7,719 nt of DNA, from contig JAJCXL010000248.1 in NCBI GenBank assembly GCA_029263435.1, positions 1 through 7,719 of the forward strand. The letters are read 5' to 3'. The stretch comes from Acidobacteriota bacterium (GTDB lineage Bacteria; Acidobacteriota; Vicinamibacteria; Marinacidobacterales; SMYC01). Position numbers and translations under genes: made by a program. Numbering within the stretch: position 1 is the first letter of the stretch; each line of letters begins with the position of its first letter. The notes under the pieces were generated by a model. That model searched no databases. It was given only the letters and a program-made list of their open reading frames with translations, and was not told the origin of the DNA. This document shows positions 1-5,522 of the stretch, piece after piece.

Positions 1-1
1 G

Positions 2-196
2 AAGAGCCTCATCGAGGCCGTGGACTTCGATCATCCGATCTTCACACTCGAGGGAATCACTGCTCAGAAGAGACGACACGAGATCAACGGCCGGAACCGA
101 ACTTCGTTCTGCGGAGCCTACTGGGGATACGGCTTTCACGAGGACGGCGTTCAAAGCGCTCTCTTGGCGACGGAGCCGTTCGGAGTCGGCCTATGA
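2..196 (+). CDS. C-terminal end of a COG2907-type NAD/FAD-binding oxidoreductase (partial)
   Basis: The last 64 codons of a gene that begins before the window are open from base 2 to a TGA at 194-196. The piece contains FCGAYWGYGFHEDGVQSAL (residues 37-55 of the fragment), which matches the conserved C-terminal end of the COG2907 flavin amine-oxidase-like family, in which this segment packs near the FAD. The usual HPIFT/HPVFT motif is also present (residues 11-15). Family members typically sit directly before a DUF1365 gene and a CFA-synthase-like gene, as here, and are thought to oxidise or desaturate lipid acyl chains; that role is inferred from context. The stop overlaps the next ATG by four bases (ATGA, 193-196), implying translational coupling. 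The N-terminal GxGxxG dinucleotide fold lies outside the window, so cofactor binding cannot be confirmed here. Confidence 0.85.
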   Translation, partial: KSLIEAVDFDHPIFTLEGITAQKRRHEINGRNRTSFCGAYWGYGFHEDGVQSALLATEPFGVGL

Positions 197-948
197 CGAG
201 AAGCTGCATCTACGTCGGGTCGTTGCGGCATCGACGCTTCGCTCCGAGGGTTCATGAGTTCGACTATCCGCTCTTCATGATGTATCTCGACCTCGAGGAG
301 CTGCCGGAGCTGTTCGACGGCCGCCTTCTTTGGTCGGCGAAACGCCCAGCGCCGGCGCGCTACCGACGCTCGGACCACTTGGGCCCGAGCGACAAAGACC
401 TCGCTCGGTGTGTTCGCGAGCTCGTCGAGTCTCGTATCGGACGACGACCTCGAGGCCCGATCCGACTTCTGACTCACTTGCGCTATCTGGGCTATGGGTT
501 CAATCCGGTCAGCTTCTACTACTGCTTCGACCAAGACGACGAGGTCGAGGCCGTCGTCGCCGAGATCAACAACACCCCTTGGGGTGAGCAATATTGCTAC
601 GTCGTCGACGGCCTGCGCGACGACGCCATCGACAAGGCCTTTCACGTGTCTCCGTTTCTAACCATGGAGCAACGTTATCAGTGGGGATTCTCCGCTCCGG
701 GAGAACACCTCTCCGTTCATATGGAGAACCACACGGACAGCGGAAAAATATTCGACGCGACCCTCAACATGGAGCGCGAAGCGATCACGACCGCCTCGCT
801 CAACCGCATCCTCGTCCGCTTTCCCGTCATGACCGCCAAAGTCGTCACCCGCATCTACTGGCAAGCCGCGCTGCTGTGGTGGAAGAAGTGCCCCATCTCT
901 CCCCACCCAAAGCTCGACACATCCACTGAAGGACTGAAGCCTCGATGA
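193..948 (+). CDS. DUF1365 family protein
   Basis: A 251-residue protein of the usual length for DUF1365. Family signatures run in order: YVGSLRHRRFAPRVHEFDYP (residues 7-26), LTHLRYLGYGFNPVSFYYC (93-111), AEINNTPWGEQYCYV (123-137) and KAFHVSPF (148-155). These motifs are rich in His, Tyr and Asn, but no catalytic residues have been established for the family to my knowledge. There is no signal peptide; a hydrophobic stretch near 212-229 ends in WWKKCP and could touch the membrane. The start overlaps the stop of the upstream flavoprotein, and a GGAG at 182-185 lies 7 bases before the ATG, supporting this start. The stop overlaps the next ATG (945-948). The constant pairing with CFA-like methyltransferases suggests a role in acyl-chain modification, but the biochemical function is unknown. 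Confidence 0.93.
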   Translation: MTRSCIYVGSLRHRRFAPRVHEFDYPLFMMYLDLEELPELFDGRLLWSAKRPAPARYRRSDHLGPSDKDLARCVRELVESRIGRRPRGPIRLLTHLRYLGYGFNPVSFYYCFDQDDEVEAVVAEINNTPWGEQYCYVVDGLRDDAIDKAFHVSPFLTMEQRYQWGFSAPGEHLSVHMENHTDSGKIFDATLNMEREAITTASLNRILVRFPVMTAKVVTRIYWQAALLWWKKCPISPHPKLDTSTEGLKPR

Positions 949-2195
949 GACAAACTCTCGCACTCTCTCGAACTTCGTCGCCGAAGGAGCGCTGGCTCGA
1001 CGGTGTCGCTCGCCGCATCGTGGTAGGCGCTCTGGAGCGGCTCACCCAGGGAAGGCTCATCCTCGTCGACGACGACGCTCAATCGGAGTTCGGCGATCCC
1101 CGAAGCGCACACGTCGTACGCGTCAGGATCGCGAGCTCTGAGTGTTATCGCCGAGTGGCCTTCGGCGGGACCTTGGGGGCTGCGACCGCCTACATGGATG
1201 GTCTGTGGCGGACCGACGACCTCCCCGCGCTCATCGCGCTGGTCGCTCGTAACGAGCAAGTACATTTCGGCCTGGAGAGCGGGTGGGCGCGCTTGGCCCA
1301 GCCGGTCCAGCGACTACGCCATTGGCTCCGGCGAAACACGAGATCCGGCAGCCGACAAAACATCTCCGAGCACTACGACCTCGGTAATGATTTCTATCGG
1401 TTGTTTCTCGACCCGACGATGGCCTATTCCTGCGGCGTGTTCGAGAGCGACCAGGATAGCCTCGAAGCCGCCTCGGTGAGAAAGTTCGACCGGCTCTGCC
1501 GCAAGTTGCGGCTGGGCTCGGAGGATCGATTGCTGGAGATAGGCACCGGATGGGGCGGCTTCGCGATCCACGCGGCGCGCGAGTTCGGGTGTCGGGTCAC
1601 CACGACGACGATATCCGACGAGCAATTTGCTTTCGCGACAAAACGGATTCGACGCGAAGGTTTGACGTCGCAGATCGAGGTCCTTCAAAAAGACTATCGC
1701 GATCTAGAGGGTCGCTTCGACAAGATCGTCTCGATAGAGATGATCGAAGCGGTCGGAGACCAGTATTACGATACTTTCTTTCGAACCTGCTCTCACCTGC
1801 TCGAGCCTCATGGGCTAATGGCGCTGCAGTCCATCACGATCGCGGACCAGGAGTTCGAGCGACATCGAAGGGAAGTCGACTTCATCAAGCGCTTCGTGTT
1901 TCCGGGGAGCTGCATTCCTTCTGTGACATCGCTGTTACACTCCGTCACCTCATCCACGGATATGCGTTTGTTCGGCATGGAGGACATCACCCGCCACTAC
2001 GTAACCACTCTGAGACGCTGGCGGGCGTCCTTCTGGAACAACCTCGAGGCCGTCCGCGAGCAAGGATTTTCGGAGCGCTTTATTCGAATGTGGGACTTCT
2101 ATCTCGGCTACTGCGAAGGCGGATTCAGCGAGAGGTATCTCGGAAACGTCCAGCTCGTTCTCGCGAAGCCCGCCTGGCGCGACGGTCTCGAATGA
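945..2195 (+). CDS. CFA-synthase-like SAM-dependent fatty acyl phospholipid methyltransferase
   Basis: A 416-residue protein, the usual size for the CFA synthase family (Cfa of E. coli is about 382). The first ~130 residues match the lipid-binding N-terminal domain. Then come HYDLGNDFY (143-151), AYSCGVF (160-166), the SAM-binding loop LEIGTGWGGFA (197-207), TISDEQ (222-227), KIVSIEMIEAVG (260-271), DFIKRFVFPGSCIPS (312-326) and HYVTTLRRW (351-359). Such enzymes transfer a methyl group from SAM to the double bond of a membrane acyl chain. Aligned by eye with E. coli Cfa, bicarbonate ligands Cys139, Glu239 and Tyr317 correspond to C163, E268 and Y352, but the His266 position is Q295 (QSIT for HTIG) and FEHVG has become IEAVG. 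This may favour a methyl or methylene product over a cyclopropane (inference). Start and stop both lie in ATGA overlaps (945-948, 2192-2195). The nearest purine-rich run, GAAGGA at 928-933, is 11 bases upstream. Confidence 0.93.
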   Translation: MRQTLALSRTSSPKERWLDGVARRIVVGALERLTQGRLILVDDDAQSEFGDPRSAHVVRVRIASSECYRRVAFGGTLGAATAYMDGLWRTDDLPALIALVARNEQVHFGLESGWARLAQPVQRLRHWLRRNTRSGSRQNISEHYDLGNDFYRLFLDPTMAYSCGVFESDQDSLEAASVRKFDRLCRKLRLGSEDRLLEIGTGWGGFAIHAAREFGCRVTTTTISDEQFAFATKRIRREGLTSQIEVLQKDYRDLEGRFDKIVSIEMIEAVGDQYYDTFFRTCSHLLEPHGLMALQSITIADQEFERHRREVDFIKRFVFPGSCIPSVTSLLHSVTSSTDMRLFGMEDITRHYVTTLRRWRASFWNNLEAVREQGFSERFIRMWDFYLGYCEGGFSERYLGNVQLVLAKPAWRDGLE

Positions 2196-2704
2196 ACGCG
2201 ATGGTCAACGTCGTGCTGTTTCAGCTCGGGTGGTTCGCGAGCGTGTGGGGCGCGGCGAAACAACTTCCTTGGCTCGGCGTTTCGGTCGTTGCGATCGTGG
2301 TTTCCCTGCATCTGGCGTTTCGAGGAAAACCCAACGAGGTAAGTCTCATCGCAGCGAGCGCCGTCATGGGAGTCGCTTTCGACACGGTTTTCTTGCACAC
2401 CGGCATCGTCGTCTACCAGGCGTCGACCGCACCAGAGTGGCTCGCGCCCTGGTGGATCGTCGCGATGTGGGCCAACTTCGCGATCACGCTTCGCCATAGC
2501 GTCGCGTGGCTATCGGGTCGATGGGTCGCCACCGCGGTCCTGGGCGCTTTGGGCGGCCCCTTGGCCTATTGGGGCGCCTCGAATCTAGGAGCTGTCCGCC
2601 TGCCTTCGCCTCCCCTCGCCGCGGCGGTGCTCGCCGCCTCTTGGGGAGCCGCGGTCTCCGCGTTGTTCTGGATGTCTCGCCGGATGGAGGAGAGTCCCGC
2701 ATGA
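2192..2704 (+). CDS. DUF2878 family integral membrane protein
   Basis: A 170-residue, strongly hydrophobic protein with about five or six predicted membrane segments (near residues 4-22, 26-43, 52-75, 84-103, 112-132 and 141-161). It carries the features I associate with DUF2878: QLGWFASVWGA near the N-terminus (11-21), an Asp in GVAFDTVF (60-67), PWWIVAMWANFAITLRHSVA (86-105) and GGPLAYWGASNLGA (121-134). The start was set at the ATG overlapping the methyltransferase stop (ATGA, 2192-2195); a second ATG three codons on (2201) is possible, and neither has a Shine-Dalgarno, so initiation probably depends on coupling. The reading frame stays open further upstream, but that part lies across the methyltransferase gene and is a shadow. 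The molecular function is unknown. Its place among acyl-modifying genes suggests a membrane partner or lipid-handling role. Confidence 0.88.
   Translation: MNAMVNVVLFQLGWFASVWGAAKQLPWLGVSVVAIVVSLHLAFRGKPNEVSLIAASAVMGVAFDTVFLHTGIVVYQASTAPEWLAPWWIVAMWANFAITLRHSVAWLSGRWVATAVLGALGGPLAYWGASNLGAVRLPSPPLAAAVLAASWGAAVSALFWMSRRMEESPA
2686..2694 (+). promoter_or_regulatory. Strong ribosome binding site for the SDR-DUF2867 gene
   Basis: GGAGGAGAG ends 6 bases before the ATG at 2701. It lies inside the DUF2878 coding sequence. It is the clearest Shine-Dalgarno of the left operon and suggests that the last gene can be translated well on its own as well as by coupling. Confidence 0.6.
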
Positions 2705-4206
2705 AGCTCCTCGTCACCGGCGCGACCGGCTACATCGGAGGCCGACTCGTGCCTCGTCTGCTCGATGCGGGCCACGAGGTGCGGTGCTTGTCCAGAAGCG
2801 CCCGCAAGCTTCAGGCACGTCCATGGGCCGAGCGTGACGGCGTCGAGTTGTTCGAAGGCGACGTGGCGGACCCAACGACGCTCGATGACGCACTCGAGGA
2901 CTGCAACGCCGCCTACTACCTGGTCCATTCGATGGAAGCCGCGGGGAAGAGCTACGCGGAAGTCGATCGGAAGCTCGCCCTCGGTTTCGCCGCCGCCTCC
3001 GAGCGCGCGGGGGTCGAGCGCATCATTTACTTGGGCGGGCTCGGTGAGACCGGGGCCGATCTGAGCGAGCACTTGTCGTCTCGAAGAGACGTGGAGGACG
3101 CGCTGTCGTCGACTCGAGTGGCCCTCACCACCTTGAGGGCCGCGATGATCATCGGCTCCGGCTCCGCCTCTTTCGAGACGTTGCGCTACCTCGTGGAACG
3201 GTTGCCGATCATGGTCACGCCGAAATGGGTGAAGACCGAATGCCAACCGATTGCGGTCAGAGATGTCTTGAGTGTGCTCGAGGCCGTGCTCACTCTCCCG
3301 GAGACCGTAGGGGGCACGTTCGACATCGGCGGCGCCGACATCATGACCTATCGGGAGATCATGCAAACGATGGCGAGAGTCCTCGGACTCAGGAAGCGCC
3401 TCATCATCCCGGTTCCGGTCCTCACTCCGCGGTTGAGCTCCGCGTGGATTCATCTCGTCACTCCAATCAGTCATCAGCTAGCCCGCCCGCTGGCCGAAGG
3501 ACTCCGTAACCGTGTCGTTTGTAGAGACGACAAGATTCAGCAGCTGATGGGTCAGAGATTTCTTGGTGTCGAGGCGTCCATTCGGGCGGCCGTCGACTCG
3601 AGGCGGGAGAACCGGGTCGCGACCGCCTGGTCCGACACCGGCGTCATGCCGGGAGACCCGGATTGGGCCGGGGGCACCACCTATGTCGACGAACGGAGCG
3701 TCGAGGTCGACGCGAGCCCAGCGAGGGTGTTCGAGGCGGTGGTGGCGATCGGAGGCGATACTGGCTATTTCGCCGCCAACTGGCTATGGCGTCTGCGAGG
3801 AGCTTTAGACCGACTCGCCGGCGGGCCGGGATTGAGACGGGGAAGACGCGATCCGGCTAGGGTTGCTTACGGCGATACCGTGGATTTCTGGCGCGTGACC
3901 GACGTCGTCGTCGATCAAGGACTCGAGCTTCGCGCGGAGATGAAGCTCCCCGGCGAGGCTACCCTCAGCTTCGATATCGAGCCCGACGACACTGCCGGAG
4001 GAGACGAACGTTGTCGTCTCACCCAAACGGCGCGGTTCAAACCCAGAGGGCTCGCAGGAATCCTCTACTGGTACTCGGTGGCACCCCTGCACAGCTTTGT
4101 CTTCGCAGGGATGCTTCGTGGCATCGCGACAGATGCACGAAGCCGCCAAGTGCGCGCGCGAGCGAACGACGCCCCACGGCCGGCCGCGTCCGCCGCTAGC
4201 GGCTAG
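2701..4206 (+). CDS. Atypical SDR (NAD(P)-binding) fused to a DUF2867 domain
   Basis: A 501-residue two-domain protein. Residues 1-~300 are an atypical short-chain dehydrogenase with the Rossmann motif VTGATGYIGGRLV (5-17), FEGDVADP (51-58), YYLVHSM (72-78) and IYLGGLGE (109-116). No clear YxxxK catalytic pair is visible, as in the YbjT/complex-I-39-kDa group. Residues ~325-480 match DUF2867, an SRPBCC-like fold, with WLWRLRGALDRLAGGPGLRR (361-380), the GDTVDFWRV segment (391-399) and FKPRGLAGILYWYSVAPLHS (446-465). The C-terminal tail (about 483-501) is Ala/Arg/Pro-rich and unconserved-looking. The start sits in an ATGA overlap (2701-2704) with GGAGG at 2686-2690, the best ribosome binding site of this operon. 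It probably reduces or carries a hydrophobic substrate, with the C-terminal cup binding the ligand; the substrate is unknown. It is the last gene of the left operon, convergent with the lipoprotein gene. Confidence 0.92.
   Translation: MKLLVTGATGYIGGRLVPRLLDAGHEVRCLSRSARKLQARPWAERDGVELFEGDVADPTTLDDALEDCNAAYYLVHSMEAAGKSYAEVDRKLALGFAAASERAGVERIIYLGGLGETGADLSEHLSSRRDVEDALSSTRVALTTLRAAMIIGSGSASFETLRYLVERLPIMVTPKWVKTECQPIAVRDVLSVLEAVLTLPETVGGTFDIGGADIMTYREIMQTMARVLGLRKRLIIPVPVLTPRLSSAWIHLVTPISHQLARPLAEGLRNRVVCRDDKIQQLMGQRFLGVEASIRAAVDSRRENRVATAWSDTGVMPGDPDWAGGTTYVDERSVEVDASPARVFEAVVAIGGDTGYFAANWLWRLRGALDRLAGGPGLRRGRRDPARVAYGDTVDFWRVTDVVVDQGLELRAEMKLPGEATLSFDIEPDDTAGGDERCRLTQTARFKPRGLAGILYWYSVAPLHSFVFAGMLRGIATDARSRQVRARANDAPRPAASAASG
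4192..4203. repeat. 12-bp perfect palindrome at the convergent gene ends
   Basis: GCCGCTAGCGGC is its own reverse complement and sits over the last four codons of the SDR-DUF2867 gene, immediately before its TAG (4204-4206). A partial repeat of the core (GCTAGCG) follows at 4202-4208. With no loop and no T-run on either side it is not a convincing intrinsic terminator. The 21-bp gap between the convergent genes (4207-4227) holds nothing else recognisable. Confidence 0.4.
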
Positions 4207-4227
4207 CGTGAGCCGAGCGTGGTGCGA

Positions 4228-5397
4228 CTACTTGTCAACCGAGTACTTCGTAAAAGCCCCGCCGGCTTGGGTCAGGGAGTTCGGCCCTTCCGCGGCGTAC
4301 ACGTTTCCGTCCGCATCGACCGCGACGCCTTCTCCGGCCGTCCCTTGATAGACCCTGCTCTCGCGCTCGAAGGGCGGAATGAAAGCGGTGATGTGGTCCC
4401 CATCAACCGGTCCAATCCGAACGCCGTTGCGCCAGTTCGCGTGGTTGGTCGGGCTCGACTCAGAGTCGATCGCGTAAACCATTCCGTCTTTGATGAACAA
4501 ACCGCTGATGCGTCCGTACGCGTAGCGCGATTCGAGGTAGTTGCCCTCTTGGTCGAAGATCTCGAGGCGATGATTGCCGCGGTCCGCGACCCAGAGCCGA
4601 CCTTGCGCGTCGAATGCCAGCGCGTGAGGCGTTCGGAACTCACCGTGGCGGACGCCTATCTGTCCCCACTCTTTGATAAACGTTCCATCGGCCGAGAACT
4701 TGAGGATGCGAGCCGTATTGCCGGCCTCCAGGCCTTCTTGCATCGCCTGGTTCGTCGTCATGCCCTGCCCGTTGTGGCCGTCACCCACGAAGATGCTTCC
4801 GTCCGGTGCGGTGATCACGTCGTTCGGTTGGTTGAACTGATTAGGACCGCTTCCCGGCTTTCCAGCGGTACCGAGGCTCATCAGAAGCTCGCCGTCGGGG
4901 CTGAACTTGTGGACTTGATGACCCTTCGTTCCCTCGTCGTTGCCCGCGAAGTCCGTCACCCATACGTTTCCCTCGGCGTCGACGTGGATACCGTGAGGGA
5001 CGACCATCACACCGCCGCCGAAGTTCGCGAGCACCTCACCGGTGTTTCGGTCGAACTTGAAGACCGGATCCACCGCGTTGTTGTCACAGTTGATGGGAAC
5101 CCCTGCACCGAAGTTGGCGGCGCCGCAGCGCTCATACGCCCAGATGTGCCCATCCATCGGGTCGATGTCGATTCCGGCCGTCGTACCCCACTCTCGACCT
5201 TCGGGCAGCGTGCCCCAATTGATCGTTACGTTCGGAGCAGGGTTCGGAAATCCCTCTCCGGTGATGAGGTTGCCGGCCGGCATGGCCGACGACGCGTCCG
5301 CCATTGCCTCGGGAGCGCCGGATTCGGGGGCGCAGCCAAACGTAAGCAATACGGCGCAGCTAAACAATACGGTATTCATGGCTCGAAACGATGGCAT
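4228..5397 (-). CDS. Secreted NHL-repeat beta-propeller lipoprotein, peptidylglycine amidating-lyase-like
   Basis: A 389-residue protein on the minus strand. The N-terminus is a signal peptide (charged 1-6, hydrophobic ~8-21) ending at Cys22 in LLTFGC, an imperfect lipobox (Thr at -3), followed by a Ser/Ala-rich linker (~23-43). The rest is an NHL/six-bladed propeller: VVPHGIHVDAEGNVWVTD (132-149), QPNDVITAPDGSIFVGDGHN (190-209), TPHALAFDAQGRLWVADRGN (256-275) and GEGVAVDADGNVYAAEG (355-371). The spaced His residues (H135, H208, H258, H276) resemble the metal-binding layout of peptidyl-alpha-hydroxyglycine alpha-amidating lyase, the usual database name for such proteins; real lyase activity is unproven. 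An upstream in-frame ATG at 5415 exists, but AAAGGAG at 5403-5409 fits the ATG at 5397 and overlaps the codons that a longer form would use. It is convergent with the left operon and divergent from the photolyase, so it is transcribed alone. Its link to the neighbouring lipid/light genes is unclear. Confidence 0.9.
   Translation of the reverse strand: MPSFRAMNTVLFSCAVLLTFGCAPESGAPEAMADASSAMPAGNLITGEGFPNPAPNVTINWGTLPEGREWGTTAGIDIDPMDGHIWAYERCGAANFGAGVPINCDNNAVDPVFKFDRNTGEVLANFGGGVMVVPHGIHVDAEGNVWVTDFAGNDEGTKGHQVHKFSPDGELLMSLGTAGKPGSGPNQFNQPNDVITAPDGSIFVGDGHNGQGMTTNQAMQEGLEAGNTARILKFSADGTFIKEWGQIGVRHGEFRTPHALAFDAQGRLWVADRGNHRLEIFDQEGNYLESRYAYGRISGLFIKDGMVYAIDSESSPTNHANWRNGVRIGPVDGDHITAFIPPFERESRVYQGTAGEGVAVDADGNVYAAEGPNSLTQAGGAFTKYSVDK
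5329..5370 (-). repeat. Short tandem duplication inside the signal-peptide coding sequence
   Basis: Read on the minus strand, unit 1 (5370-5353) is GTATTGTTTAGCTGCGCC and unit 2 (5352-5329) begins GTATTGCTT and ends GGCTGCGCC with a 6-base insertion (ACGTTT) between. Outside the insertion the two units differ at only two bases. They encode VLFSCA and VLLTFGCA, so the duplication supplies both the hydrophobic core and two candidate lipobox cysteines (C14 and C22). Confidence 0.7.
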
Positions 5398-5402
5398 AAC
5401 AA

Positions 5403-5409
5403 CTCCTTT
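5403..5409 (-). promoter_or_regulatory. Ribosome binding site that sets the lipoprotein start
   Basis: On the minus strand AAAGGAG lies 5 bases (TTGTT) before the ATG at 5397. It decides between that start and the longer in-frame ATG at 5415, whose second to fifth codons would overlap this site. Confidence 0.8.
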
Positions 5410-5424
5410 AATCATTCAGCACGT

Positions 5425-5430
5425 ATTCTA
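5425..5430 (-). promoter_or_regulatory. Possible -10 box for the lipoprotein gene
   Basis: TAGAAT on the minus strand matches five of six bases of the TATAAT consensus and would place the transcription start about 20 bases before the ATG at 5397. The hexamer 17 bases upstream (TATCCT) is a poor -35 match, so this is only a candidate and would need an activator or another sigma factor. Confidence 0.3.
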
Positions 5431-5453
5431 GGCTCTCGGCCCGGCTCAGGATA

Positions 5454-5477
5454 CACCCGTTTGAGCCCGTTCGGGTG
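5454..5477. repeat. Inverted repeat in the divergent promoter region
   Basis: CACCCG (5454-5459) and CGGGTG (5472-5477) are perfect 6-base reverse complements separated by 12 bases. A nested CCCG/CGGG pair (5467-5470 and 5473-5476 region) gives an alternative small hairpin. The position between divergent genes is typical of an operator, but such short GC-rich repeats also arise by chance. Confidence 0.35.
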
Positions 5478-5509
5478 GGTCGCTCCCGTCCCGGTCGAAG
5501 GAATGAGAC

Positions 5510-5514
5510 GAGGG
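5510..5514 (+). promoter_or_regulatory. Ribosome binding site of the photolyase gene
   Basis: GAGGG ends 8 bases before the ATG at 5523 and supports that start over an in-frame GTG at 5475, which would add 16 residues with no family resemblance. Confidence 0.5.
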
Positions 5515-5522
5515 CCGTACGC

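Larger units (their letters stand above)
5398..5522. promoter_or_regulatory. Divergent intergenic region between lipoprotein and photolyase genes
   Basis: This 125-base gap is the only sizeable non-coding stretch in the window and must drive both the minus-strand lipoprotein and the plus-strand photolyase operon. I find no convincing sigma-70 -35/-10 pair and no clear ECF sigma-E/ChrR-type promoter for the plus strand. It does contain an inverted repeat (CACCCG at 5454-5459, CGGGTG at 5472-5477, 12-base loop) that could be an operator or a weak hairpin. The AT-rich part lies next to the lipoprotein gene. Confidence 0.5.

Noticed and set aside
1550..2191. Upstream extension of the DUF2878 frame across the methyltransferase gene
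   Set aside because: The extended part is Arg/Ser-rich and unlike any family, whereas the methyltransferase frame is strongly conserved. The real start is the ATG at 2192.
2566..3474. 302-codon minus-strand open frame inside the SDR-DUF2867 gene
   Set aside because: The plus-strand frame has clear Rossmann and DUF2867 motifs. The minus-strand product is rich in Arg, Gly, Asp and His with no domain and is a GC-driven shadow.
4192..4227. Bidirectional intrinsic terminator between the convergent genes
   Set aside because: The palindrome has no loop, lies inside the coding sequence and is not followed by a T-run on either strand.
5475..5522. GTG start at 5475 for the photolyase
   Set aside because: The added 16 residues do not resemble the family, and GAGGG at 5510-5514 fits the ATG at 5523 better.
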